DNA from: Hysterium pulicare CBS 123377
Taxonomy: Eukaryota > Ascomycota > Dothideomycetes > Hysteriales > Hysteriaceae
Direction: 5' to 3'
Assembly (NCBI GenBank): GCA_000467715.1
Contig: AJFK01000931.1
Location: forward strand, 124,001 to 188,000
Length of the DNA: 64,000 bases
The translations under genes were made by a program, and so were the position numbers. A model generated the notes under the pieces. That model worked only from the letters and a program-made list of their open reading frames with translations. It was not told the origin of the DNA and made no database searches. Below, in pieces: positions 34,143 through 45,538 of the stretch (within the stretch, counting starts at the first letter, position 1; every line of letters starts with the position of its first letter).

Positions 34143-35496
34143 TTACATGATGATGGAAGGTGCTGGAGTGAATTAGTGACTGATATGACAGCAGAGGATG
34201 TCGGTGAACTTACAGTCAACGTTCTGCTTGATGGACTTGTGTGGGAGGACGGAGCCACCGTTAACGTATACTTCATCGCCGATAGAGACATCGTCTCCTA
34301 GAACTGTAACGTTCTCCAACCGCGCCCACTTGCCAACGGAGCTGTTCCATCCAACAATGGTAGACTTGATCCAGGCGTGATCTTTGACCTTGCTATTCTC
34401 AAGCAAGACACATCGTTGCAACCTCACACCATCACCAACGACGACACCAGGTCCTATTGTGACGTTAGGTCCAATGCGGCAGTTCTTGCCAATCTTGGCG
34501 CTGGGGTCGATCATAACGTTGCCGCCATGGACGAAAGACTCGTGGGCTGGTGTGAGTAACTTTGAGCCCTTCTTCGCAAGGGAAGAAAGGTAAAGACAGG
34601 TTCCAGAGAGGAAATCCTTCGGTTGTCCAACATCCATCCAGAATCCTTCCAAATCGAAAGAGTGTAATTGTCCGTCTTTGCAGAGAGCGGGGAATGTTTC
34701 CTGTTCGATGGATGTGGGTCGGAGTTCGATGCGGCTGAGTACACTTGGGTTGAGAATGTAGATACCAGCATTGATGCGGTTACCCACGAATTCGATGGGC
34801 TTCTCAACGAAGCGATCTATCCGGGAGGGGTGGTTGGGTTGGTGGACAACGACACCATACTTAGAGGGTTCCTCGACCTTCGTCACCACAATTGTACCTT
34901 CGTCACCGTGTTGCTTGTGGAACTCGGCGAGCTGTTTGAATGGGTAATCGCAGGTGACATCGGAGTTGAGGACGAAGAAGGGTGCGTCGTCTTTGCCGAG
35001 AATACGCTCTGCGAGCTTGAGAGGGCCGGCGGTGCCTAGGGGTTCGGTCTCGACGGAGAATTCGATCTTGACGTTGTACATCTCCTCATACTGAATTGTT
35101 TCGCTTATCAGCTTATGGTCGGTTGCGATTGTGGAACATATACTGACTCTCTTCAATGCCTTCGTCATGATCTCTGGCCTGTAGTTCACAGCGAGAACAA
35201 TGTCTGTGACTCCAGCGGCAGCCAATGCCTCAACCTGATGTTGAATCATTGGCTTATTTGCGAACTCGACCAGCGGTTTCGGGAGTGTGAGTGTCTGGGA
35301 AGGTAATCAGTCGTCCATTTTCGGTACATCTTTCAAGCCCGGTACTCGAGAAATCCAGGGAGAGCGGGACGGAATATTAGGAGGCATACGAGAGGTCGTA
35401 GACGGGTTCCAAACCCTCCGACGAGAATGAGAGCTGTAGGAAGACCGGTTAGCTGAGAGAAAAATTGGCACTGGCTTAGTTCTGCTAACCTTTCAT
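34143..35496 (-). CDS. mannose-1-phosphate guanylyltransferase (GDP-mannose pyrophosphorylase)
   Basis: Cytosolic enzyme making GDP-mannose from mannose-1-phosphate and GTP (EC 2.7.7.13), the donor for N-/O-glycans, GPI anchors and cell-wall mannan; orthologue of yeast Psa1 and Aspergillus Srb1. Exons 35496-35490, 35433-35390, 35294-35148, 35090-34214 and 34162-34143 give exactly 364 aa, the family length. The first coding exon is only seven bases (ATGAAAG). The nucleotidyltransferase signature [28 protein letters not shown], the metal-binding region [18 protein letters not shown] and [10 protein letters not shown] come first. C-terminal left-handed beta-helix hexapeptides follow ([20 protein letters not shown]). 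The last exon supplies only SPSIIM-type residues and the stop. Intron 3 is 57 nt, a multiple of three, and stop-free. Confidence 0.95.
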
Positions 35497-36849
35497 GTTC
35501 GTAGTGTTGAGGTGTGGGATTTACTCGAAAATCTATATGAATGGGTCGAAGAAAGCGAATTGAGCCTTCAAAGGTGTATAAACGAGTGTTTTGTAGAGGA
35601 TTCAAGGATGCGCCTCGAGAACAAATCAGGCGTATGTTAATCAATGGTGAATGGAATCGTTGTGGTTGTGGACTGTGGACTGAGGACAGCTGTTTTTTAA
35701 AAGTGGTCGTGGTGGGACAATGCCTACTCAGGGCTGGCGTCGGAGCTCCCTAGCTTTGGCGGTGCACATGCCACCAAGCCTCTCCTTTCTTAGATTTTGG
35801 CCTGAACCCTTAATTCTGGCTCCGAAATTCCCCCCTTAGAAAGCGCTGCTATTCACCCCTTACCACTATAAAGTCTCGTGTATTGCCGCTTTCGGGTTAC
35901 TTTGCTACTAATTTCGGCTCATTCGTGGCCTCGCCGAGTAGTGATAATGTTGTAACATCGTATTCGTACCTCACCAAACTTGCGATTGGCTAGGACGTAA
36001 TCACGCGCCGGTATTTCATTTCTTTCTAAGGGTTTTTACTACTGGTCACTATTTCGTCCTCCAATATGTCACACAATGCCAACGCCTTGCCCTCGCATCC
36101 TCGTCTCCACCCCTTGCCCACGTGGGACGACGAGGCGAGATCACAACGAAGACAGATTTCCAGAGTCACGCCGTCCCTCGGACCGGTACCCCGTGTGGAG
36201 AATTATCATCTGACCAGAACTGTGGCTTGCACGCTTTGGGGGCATCCTGCCCAGAGCCGCGAAAGACCGGAGTCACGATGTCGACCGACAGAGGCGCCAG
36301 CGTTCAAGGCATGAGGCTACCCCTTACTACTGTTCGCTTGTTGCAGGGCCATATATCAGGCGAGAAAGCTCAGTAAAGAAACTGAATGCGACGCGTAAGC
36401 AGCCCTGTGGCAGTTCAGAATTTTAGTTGATGATTAAGCTTGAGGCTGAAGATCTCACAATGTAACCAAATCTCACCATTTTTAAAAACAGTTGATATCA
36501 GGAACAAATTCTGTGTGGCAAACACTTTCATAATTCAAAGGGCGGCTAATTGATTTTCCTTTACTACGCTGTAGCTTGGCAATATGCTACGAGACATCTA
36601 GAACGACCAATTTCATTTCCTATTGCCTGCATGTCTGGTATCGAGCAATCCGTTATATAACTTATCTCTTCCATTCACAAGGAGACTTTTGACATCGTGG
36701 TGGAAATCTCGTGGCCGACATGTACACCTGTCAAAGCAAGGTAGTTGGACCGCAACTATTTCCTAATACGGAAAGTTTTCAACATCTGTGGATTCCGGGG
36801 AGCTCCTATTGTATTACTATCACGTTTTAACACATTCTTAACACGTTCC
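35497..36849. promoter_or_regulatory. upstream region of the GMP gene and 3' side of the 2H gene
   Basis: Both flanking genes are on minus. The half next to 35496 should hold the GMP promoter and 5' UTR. Open frames at 36066-36376 are short and unrecognised. Confidence 0.4.
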
Positions 36850-37638
36850 TCACGACTCCCTTTTTTCTTCAAATTTCCATTCCCTCATCCACTCCCAACT
36901 GCCTTTGTCGTACCTCCACAGTCCCAATCCTATAGCCATCCCTTCCGCTCCCTTCCATTCCATCACTTCATCAAATGCGCTCTGCACCCTCGTCTCGTTA
37001 TCAACCTTATTCATGATGGTCCAATGTGGTCTCCATTCACCTCGGTCTTGCTCACTCAAGCATTCTAGCCACTTCTCCTGCAACGTGCCATGGACCTCGT
37101 TGGAACCTCTCTTTCCCAATGACATGTTTAGGCCTACACCACGACGCATACGAAACGGTTTGCCTGTATGAATCTTGATTGGTTTGCTTCTAGCTGTGAC
37201 ACTCACCAAGTCGTCCTGGATGCGAGGAAGTTGGGAATGCGGAAGAGCATGGAACAGAGTGAGATGGGCAGGCGTGCGATTCAAATGAGCTGGGAAATGC
37301 CGCTCGCGCAAGGCATTGAGGGGCTCAGAAAGAGACGACGTGGTGAGGAGAGTCAAGACGTAGACGTGGTCTTCTTGAGCGTTGGTTTTGGGTTGATGCG
37401 CAGAGTTGAGGAATCGGACTCGAGGGGACGGGTCCGTCGACACGTTCTGCGATTGCTCCATCGAAGATGCCTCAACGTGATTGTTGCGAGATGGATTAAT
37501 CGGATTTGAGGCTGCGAGATGTCGTTGTGGAAGCTTCCAGGCACCGTTACCTACCGCGGCGGAGTATGACATTGTCATTTTGGGACTTCCAGGTATTAGT
37601 AGTGGTTCTTTTCCGATACTCCAAATGCCTTTCTTCAT
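36850..37638 (-). CDS. 2H phosphoesterase superfamily protein (2'-5' RNA ligase-like)
   Basis: Single-exon protein of 262 aa if started at the ATG at 37638; an alternative in-frame ATG is at 37578. The frame itself opens further upstream at a TTG. The family's two His-containing signatures are visible: AHLTLFHAL in the first half and PHWTIMNKV in the second, spaced about 95 residues apart as expected for the bilobal 2H fold. Between them lies KPFRMRRGVGLNMSL, and the C-terminus GLGLWRYDKGSWEWMREWKF matches the family end. Members act on 2',3'-cyclic phosphate or 2'-5' linkages; the true substrate is unknown. The N-terminal 85 residues are Ser/Asn-rich and probably disordered. Confidence 0.8.
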   Translation of the reverse strand: MKKGIWSIGKEPLLIPGSPKMTMSYSAAVGNGAWKLPQRHLAASNPINPSRNNHVEASSMEQSQNVSTDPSPRVRFLNSAHQPKTNAQEDHVYVLTLLTTSSLSEPLNALRERHFPAHLNRTPAHLTLFHALPHSQLPRIQDDLVSVTARSKPIKIHTGKPFRMRRGVGLNMSLGKRGSNEVHGTLQEKWLECLSEQDRGEWRPHWTIMNKVDNETRVQSAFDEVMEWKGAEGMAIGLGLWRYDKGSWEWMREWKFEEKRES

Positions 37639-40521
37639 GCTTCTCTTATTCTCACATGCTTCATGGCGGCTCCCGATACATTGAAGGTCCAAAAGTCGGC
37701 TACGTCATGACTCGAACTTTATTGTTTAGTGTCTTGACCATCATCTTGGAATGTATAAGTTCTATCCCTACCGAAAGGAATTTGACATCTCTGAGAGCAC
37801 CCCTGGACTCCTAAGCTTCAAAGTCCTTGCGAACTGCAAAACCTTTGCAATGAGAAAATCACGAATAAGAGGGAAAGCCCATTCACTTCTTTTTCAGCTT
37901 CAATGAAACCTGACTAATCGACTTCGACGCTAGCTAATTGTGGGTCGACTGGTATAGAATCCTTCGCGAAAGACCTTCCCTTCTTCCTCATTACCAACTT
38001 GAGTCTCAATAAGTTGCGACTAAAAGGAAAGTTGGAATCGGCAGATGTGGGGAAGCACCTCAATCAAAATCCCACACATATGCAACTTGATGTCGCTTTT
38101 GCCGGTAGCTGATTCACCAGACCGACATATGGCCGACTTAAGTTCGGAGGAGGACTTTTGCGTTGAAAATTGGCTCGAATCGATGCATGCTTTCATTGTT
38201 GGACTTCTGAGCGCTTCATGCACTGCTTGCCAATGCCACTGCCCAGCATCGGCCTTTCATGATGATCATCATCTTCAGCTACTCTCGATCAAGATTGAAT
38301 AAGACCTTACGAACGACTGCCTTCCATCTACCTACGTCCCTCAGGCTAGCACCACTTTCATAATATTCGTATTCTAGCGTCCCCAGCGCATGATGATATT
38401 GGCATCTTTGGGCTGGTTGACCTTGCTACCAGAAATCGAGCTCTGATGATGAAAAATATGTTTGAGGAGTTTTCACACTTTCAAGGGAGTCAAAAGGCGA
38501 GGGATGACTAAACTGCGAGGACATGCTGTTGGGGTGGTGAACTGGCTTTGAACCCTTTTACCAGGGGCAAACCGATCACGCGCACGACTGGAAACTCCAT
38601 TCAGCTTGTATCGCAAAGGTCAGCCGGACTCGGTGTACAGCTGCAACATTGCCAGAGTCCGCTTGACGCATGTAGATAGTATCTAAAATGTCGCTGCACC
38701 GTCCGTCGTCAACCTACAAGTAGTTAGATTGCTTTGTTAACATCTTAGTTTCCATCTTCTAATGTTACTTTCCAGGTAGAGGCTACAGATCGGAATTTTG
38801 GAAGCGTACTCTATCAATATCTAGATTTGGGGTTTTCAAGCAATACTAAGCTCTGGGGTCCACGTGTTTCTTCCCTCCTAGCTCTTAGTAAGATGCTCCT
38901 GCTCGAATTGGCAGCCACGCTACCACGCCTCCAGAAATTAATCCGAGCCGACGACATAGGAACTTTGTTTATACGACATGTTTCTTTTCACTATGATCTC
39001 GCCAAGCTTCTACATGCGGTGTACTCCGAGTGCGCGCATCCGGGTTCCCACGCCAAGCATGCCCTCTGCCGAACGCCTCTGCCTCCCTTTAAGATTTGAC
39101 GACGAGTTCATTACTTGATTGTACGTTTCAACATGCCTCAGCCATCCAAAAGAGGCGTACTAGTCAGTCGAAGAACATTCCACTTTACCAGCTCAATAAC
39201 ATGATGCAAAGCTACCTCAGTCCGACTTTTTCTGGGTATGATTTTTGGGTCTCGAGGTTTCACGAACAGAGCATTCGAACGATTATGTGAGTCATCCTTA
39301 TGAACGAGAGCTGACGAGAAGCCACTAGACGCGCAACATTCAATAAGGCTTTGACCGCCATTAACTGCGCGCTCGTTCAATGTAAGGCTGAGTCGAACTC
39401 AATACGCGGTGATGGGGGCTGTGAAGGAACCCACCACCATCCTTGTCGCGGAATTCGTGATGGCTTAGCTGCATAAATCTAACCCCCTCTCGTTAGACTA
39501 AAGCCTACAGAACTTGTACAGCAACAAGTGAACAACGATATATCGAGAAATAGTTCATGAAGCAAAGTTATGACACCTTCTTTGCTGAGCAAGTCTATCA
39601 TTTCAGTTTTTTATCATTTTATCTAAGGGAGACGCTATCATACCTTGAAAATGGTGTTGGTTCTTTGGTGGACCGGGTGGATACACTGCTCTCAAGGATG
39701 GCACTGACGATGACTACGCACAACGCACTGACTGCCCCACTGCTCCGCTGCGGCAGAAACGAAGGAAAAGTATTGGTTCCCTCATTCAGACCTTTTCCTT
39801 TTCAAGAATTTTTGCGAGATGACTGCTTCTTCAATGCTTGGATTTCTTTGATCATGATACCTAGAAGTATAGAAAACGAATCCGGCGAAACAATTAGCGT
39901 TCGGGGATTTTCAACTACTAAATATGTTCATTCTTCTTTGTAGCTGGAGGTAAGTACTAGTTTCCTCTATCTACTTGACTTGGACCAGGGGTGATCACTG
40001 TTCATCATGAAAGTAAACTGGATACGATGTCGGGGATGGCTGGGAAATGTTGGTGTCCTCTCGCAGGTTAATGTTGAGTGTTAGGGATACACTAAATTTA
40101 GGCGCGCCAAAAAAGCTTGAATGCCCCCGTTGTCTCGCAGGATCATGATCGCTGCTCCGCAGCATGAAGTGGAAAGCCACTCGAATTGTCATTGGCCTGC
40201 TCGCTTGCAGTTTTGAATAATGAACGAGCTGCGCCATACCAAATTCCCGGCTATCAAGGAATTGCAATGTGCTCCAGATAATATATATTCCAATATGGAT
40301 TCTTCAGTTTTCCATCATCAGCAGTCCACTTTCACCTTCTCCTTAATCCAGCAATCTCACGATATCTTCTCCTCTTACCCCTTTTATCTCTTTCACCGGC
40401 TAAACGAACTTCCTCGCTCTGTCAAACACATTCGATTTCCGAACCTCTCAAGTCTTGCTACCAAACTTGGCAGCATATACTTCAATTTCTCTAGGGGTTT
40501 CCTTCCTCATAAGCCAAGATC
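37639..40521. other. 2.9-kb region without a recognised gene
   Basis: Between the divergent 2H gene (minus) and the RTA1 gene (plus). Composition is closer to AT-rich than in the genes. The longest ATG frame is 39557-39943 (128 codons, MKQSYDTFFAEQVYHFSFLS at its start); it has no recognisable domain. The last 300 bp carry CT-rich stretches typical of a promoter for the downstream gene. Confidence 0.4.
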
Positions 40522-41759
40522 ATGCCAACTGCAACCACTACAACGGTCTCTACGACCGCGACTTCTACTGCCACTGCTAGCCCATCATGTATCACGATGA
40601 CCCCGGGCAAATACGGCTACGTCCCACCCGAAGCTTGCAACGCGAACTATCCCTACAGTCCGAGTTTTGCCGCAGCTATCGCCTTTTCATTGCTTTTTGG
40701 CATTGTGACCATTGCTCAGGTCATTGAGGCATTCCTTTATAAGAAGGGATTTTGTTGGGTCATGATCATGGGTTGTGCTTGGGAGCTCGTCTCCTTTGTT
40801 ACTCGCGCCATTGGAAGCCATAATCAACAGAAAATGATATTCGCCTATATCAGCCAACTGCTATTTCTCCTTGCACCGTTATGTAAGTTTCTTCCCTTTG
40901 TTTGCACGGAGTTCCGCTTTGCTGACCATGAAAGGGGTTAATGCATACGCCTATATGACCGCTGGACGACTGATCTGGACCTTCCATCCCGAGAAACGCA
41001 TATGGAAGGTCAAGGCAATGTCAATTGGTAAATACTTCGTCTGGCTCGATGTCGCTTCGTTCCTTATCCAAGGTACTGGAGGTTCGATGCTTAGTACCGG
41101 AAACGCCCCAAATACGATGAAACTCGGAAAGACGATCTACATGTGCGGTGTGGGTATTCAGGAAGGTTTTATCATCCTGTTTACCGCTATCATTGTGAAA
41201 TTCCATATGGAAATGCTCCAGATGGAGAGACAGGGGCAGGCTTTCAAGTCACCAAGATGGAAGTGGTTGACATATGCCTTGTACTCTTGCTTGACCCTCA
41301 TTTCTGTATGCATACCCAGACTTGCTTTTATTGTGGACCTGTCGCTAATCTCTATCACAGCTCCGTATCTTTTACCGATTGGCGGAGTTCTCCGCTGGTA
41401 CCAGCGTTTCGAACCCACTTCCCTACCACGAAGTATACGCATTGGTTCTCGATGCCATCCCAATGCTGATAGCTATGATTATTCTTTCCGTCATCCATCC
41501 CGGTATGATCCTCGTTGGCCCCGAAAGCGAATTCCCATCTCGAAAGGAAAAGAAGGCGATGAGGAAAGCCGATAAGGAGGCGAAGAAAGCTAGGAAAGCC
41601 GGAAAGACCCTTGGATACGGCGAAAATACCGCGTACTCTCCAATTGACAACCCCAGCACACAACATATGCTTGGAGATGTCGAGCTTCAAGCTGGACACC
41701 AGAATCGCTTCTACCGATCTGAAGATCATTCCAGAGATTCTTCGAGATATGGAAATTAA
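40522..41759 (+). CDS. RTA1-like seven-transmembrane protein
   Basis: Fungal RTA1/RTM1 family membrane protein (lipid-translocating-exporter-like; members confer resistance to 7-aminocholesterol or molasses toxin, or transport sphingoid bases). Exons 40522-40882, 40935-41305 and 41361-41759 (376 aa). A Thr/Ala-rich extracellular start precedes the membrane core. Several hydrophobic spans are visible (AAAIAFSLLFGIVTIAQVIE, FAYISQLLFLLAPL, VWLDVASFLIQGTGGSML, IQEGFIILFTAIIV, AIPMLIAMIILSVIHPGMIL). The conserved LDVASFLIQGTGG and the third-exon IFYRLAEF agree with family motifs. The cytosolic tail after SEFPSRKEKK is Lys/Ala-rich, then Ser/His-rich. Substrate unknown. Confidence 0.88.
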
Positions 41760-43057
41760 ACGAAATGATTTCGTCTTTGGCTTGTGGTGGTTCAACTCTC
41801 GCGGCGCAATGTTTGGATTATTAATGGGTTAAGGGATTTGGACTAGAGGATTGGGATTTGGCGTAGCACTCGGTGTTTCAAATATATATGGCATGGCATA
41901 ACGTTTGTGTACGAGATATCCAATAGAAGTTCACGTAGTTTCATAACATGTTACAAAATTCGTGACATCCACGAGGCTACCTATCGCAAAGATACCTACT
42001 GGTGCAGAAGTTTACCGAACACGATTGAGCCCAGTCCAGGTACACAACTGGCTTCCCATAGTCAGCATAGCCCCATATAATATTTGAGAAATTGAGAAAA
42101 CAATTTGTATTCTATCCGTAGAAGATGGGTTGTGTGGGAAATATGTTGTGAATGCTGCATAAGATCGGCGCTTATGGTTGGTCCGACTCGGTGCCTTTTT
42201 AAATTCCCCACAACACTTCCTCACCCTCCACGTCCCTTTCCTTCAACTCACGTCTGCTCTCTAACAACCTTGGAACTAACATAGAAAAGTACAGTAAACC
42301 ACCAACGCAAAAGGGAAGTATTCACGAAGCCATCGAGATTCCATATCTAATTCGTGTATAACCCTTTTGGCATCTTCAAGCCATTCACTTTCTCCTACTT
42401 TTTATGCTGGAAATAATGCGTTTTTACCCTGGCCTTATTGTTTGTTTATCTTCTCTTTCCTGTATCACGTGCATGGTCTTTTGGATGAAAGGCATTGATT
42501 CCTACCCGTTTCATTCCAAGTTCACACTGTTGCGCAGCCTCTCGTCCCCGAACGGCCGTAATTTGACCTCACCGCTCAAACCAGAGCTTTCATCCGATAT
42601 GGAGTTCTCACACCGCTCGATAGGGCTTGGTAAAGTTCACATCACTTCTTTCAGTTCAGATTATGGCATAGAGAGTGTTCAAGTCCGGTTCTCAATACCT
42701 TCACCAATGGCAAACTTTTCCCCGGTTCGTGGTGAAGTTTGCGGACCCCGAAAACATGCTCAGATTGAGGAGGTTTTCAGTGATGCCGAAAGGATAAGCT
42801 TCTTCCAACACGTAGTTAGTGGCGAATTGCACCTTATGAGCAGGCGCATTCTTGGCTCGAAGACTCAAGCTTTAAGCCATCGTGCAACCTCTGGCCGTGG
42901 GCAAGCTATCGTACCTTCCTAAGTACATTAGTTACTTCAACTGGCTGCTTCTTTCCCATTCTTTCCTCCTCATTAGAATAAAAGCAAATTTATCGCTTGC
43001 ACTGTTCATTTCGAGAACTTCCTCACACAGAATTTCCGATCTCCTTCTGATACTCGA
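41760..43057. other. region between RTA1 and MFS genes
   Basis: Both flanking genes are on plus. It holds a 172-codon ATG frame, 42404-42922, listed separately, and AT-rich stretches near 41880-42120. No recognised gene besides that frame. Confidence 0.4.
42404..42922 (+). CDS. open reading frame of 172 codons, unknown
   Basis: Begins at an ATG and has a hydrophobic start (GLIVCLSSLSCITCMVFWM) that could be a signal peptide or anchor, then a Ser-rich soluble part. No family resemblance. It lies 135 bp upstream of the MFS start and could be chance, an orphan secreted protein, or 5' UTR. Not supported beyond being open. Confidence 0.2.
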   Translation: MLEIMRFYPGLIVCLSSLSCITCMVFWMKGIDSYPFHSKFTLLRSLSSPNGRNLTSPLKPELSSDMEFSHRSIGLGKVHITSFSSDYGIESVQVRFSIPSPMANFSPVRGEVCGPRKHAQIEEVFSDAERISFFQHVVSGELHLMSRRILGSKTQALSHRATSGRGQAIVPS

Positions 43058-45173
43058 ATGGCGAACCCATGCATCACACCTCCTAGGCAAAACCAATCTC
43101 TTGAAATAACAGTTGCGAGACTCCCACCAACCTGCACGGCTACAAACTCGGCCAGTTCTTTTCCCTCAGATGTGGAGAAGCTGGAGATAGTCCCTGGAGC
43201 GGGAGCAACTCGGTTCGAGCCGACATTCTCCTCGTTTGCCGCTGAATGTAGCTTCTGCTTTGCCATAGCTGCTTCACAACTTCTAGCGGTAAGCAATGTT
43301 TCATTTGAGCCTACAAATGAAGCTTACATCTGTCGTAGGAGTACCTTCTGACCGGCTTCGGAAACATTCTCGCGACATTAGCCGCAGACTTCCACTCCAC
43401 TGCCACCGGGATTGCTTGGGCATCCTGTATACACAGCGTAATGACGGCCTCTTTGACGCTGTCCTTTGCCCGTGCTGCTGATATGTATGGTGGCTACTGG
43501 GTCTTTATGGGAGGCATGATATGGCTCACGATCTGGACTGTTATAGCCGGACTTGCGAAAAATATCCTCGTCTTCACGGTTGCTCGTGCAATGCATGGCA
43601 TCGCACTCTCTGCCGTACAGCCAGCAAGCCTTTGCATGATTGGTATCGCTTACCCTCCGGGGAGACGAAGAAATATTGCCCTCGGCATTTTTGGAGCTTC
43701 TGCTCCAGTGGGAGTTTTTGCGGGTATTGCCAGGTATGGGCTTCACATTGAACACGATTATAATCAGCTAATTCTCTGCTAGCGGCACCTTAACAGCCAG
43801 ATATAAGGCGTGGCCATGGTTCTTCTGGTCGGCAGGATTCCTTTCATTTATGGTAATCTTCTCAGCAGCCCTCAGCAGCCCTAAAAGGTGCAGACACCGT
43901 TTGGTCTCCAACCTCACAATGGATTGGTGGGGCTCCATTACAACGGTTGCTGGTTTGGTCTTGGTTATCTATGCCTTGTCCTCCGGTTCAGGGACCTCTG
44001 GCGCCTCATCCGGCTCAAATCCAGCAGCAAGTTACTATTCCTACAAGAACTTGCTGCCTCTATGCATAGGCCTGGCTTGTTTAGGTGCCGCGGTCTATGT
44101 GGAACTAAAACTTGCCAACTGTCCTTTGTTACCAGCAAAGTTCTTCGCCGTGCCGTCAATGAAGCCATTCATACTAGCATGCCTCTTCTTTTATGGCTGG
44201 TAAGTATCATGCGAGACATTTGCGCATGACAAGGGCTAATATGCGCATCAGCTATGCTATCTTCTACTTTTACGCAACATTCTAGTAAGCCTATTCCTGT
44301 TCGTCTCTTTTTTAATCTCTTCGAATCCAATACTAAATTAATGTCTCGTTTAGCCTCCAATATGTCATCAAGACTGCGCCACTCCAACTCCTGATCTACT
44401 GCATACCCTGGGCTGTCGGCGGACTCTTCATTGCCCTACTCGGCGGTCTGATAATGCACCTAATTCCGCTTACTTATCTCCTTTTTCTCTCCTGTCTGGC
44501 TTGGATCGCTGCTCCACTTCTATTCATCTTTGTCACGCCTCAGCAAGTTTACTGGATGTTCATATTTCCAGCCGTGGTCTGCGCTACTTTCGCTCTCAAC
44601 CTGACCTATACTATCTCGACTGTCTTCACGACTTCCACACAGCCTCCCGAGTACCAAGGCATGGCCGGCGCGGTCTGCTCGGTCCTTCTGAATGCAGCCA
44701 TCGCATTCTCACTGGGGCTTGGACACGTCATATACTCGGTAACTCAGAGCAGGGGACTTACAATGGCCGAGAGCTATAAGTGGGTTTTCTGGTTCGCGGC
44801 TGCTTCGGCCACTGTGGGCTTTGTCATTTGTCTGCTTTTTGTCAGGATTCCCAAAGCGTCCGGAGATCTTGGACCTCGAACGCCGGAGGCGGATGAAGAG
44901 GTGGATGAGAGGGAGGTGTCTGAAAATAAAGACGCTGAAAAGATCATCCCACAGTCCGTTGACAAGATCGATAACAAGCACAAAAGCAACAATGGCGAGG
45001 AGAACATCGAACAGCCTCTCGACGAGATCGATGAAGGGTATGAGAGCCACGGCGCCGAAAAGGAGCTTGAGAAGGCTCTCAACAACACGGACGATAAATT
45101 CGTGGACAAATCTGTGAAGGACGGTGTAAAAGAACTCGGCGAAGGTATGGTTTTTGAGAAAGAGATTGTGTAA
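43058..45173 (+). CDS. MFS transporter, DHA2-like (14 spans)
   Basis: Major facilitator superfamily efflux-type transporter of the aminotriazole/drug-resistance group. Exons 43058-43288, 43339-43733, 43783-44199, 44252-44284 and 44354-45173 (631 aa), including a 33-nt exon. The second exon begins EYLLTGFGNILATLAADFHS. The segments RAMHGIALSAVQPASLCMIG, GIFGASAPVGVFAGIASGTL and WPWFFWSAGFLSF match the DHA2 motif-C-like region. Further spans lie in the fifth exon (VGGLFIALLGGLIMHLIPLT, AVVCATFALNLTYTISTVFT). After the last span, a tail of about 105 residues is strongly charged (many Glu, Asp, Lys) and presumably cytosolic. Substrate unknown. Confidence 0.88.
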
Positions 45174-45538
45174 ATCTGAAATTACATTACATATTGGGAA
45201 AATTTGTCGATTGGCCTTCAATAATCCATTTCTTATACAGCATGCTGCATTGGGTTGGCGCTATAGGTTGGGAAAAAATCTTAATGTTGCCATTTAGTAT
45301 GGTTGCCTGGATATACACCCTGGAAGTTATGGCGTTTGATGTTACCAGCGATATATAAACTCCATTATTAGATTCGAAAACGAAATCTATTAGGTCATGG
45401 CACTCAAAAGTCTAAGAGTGTAATCAATACAGTCCTTATATAAAAGACTCTTTTTACAGTGTTTTACCTGATATATAGCGACCTATATTTCTATATACAC
45501 AGCCCCGCTTTTGAAAATGCCCTGAATATCTCTTATTC
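45174..45538. other. convergent 3' region, MFS / RRF
   Basis: AT-rich stretch of 365 bp between two convergent stops, expected to hold both 3' UTRs. Nothing else seen. Confidence 0.45.
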
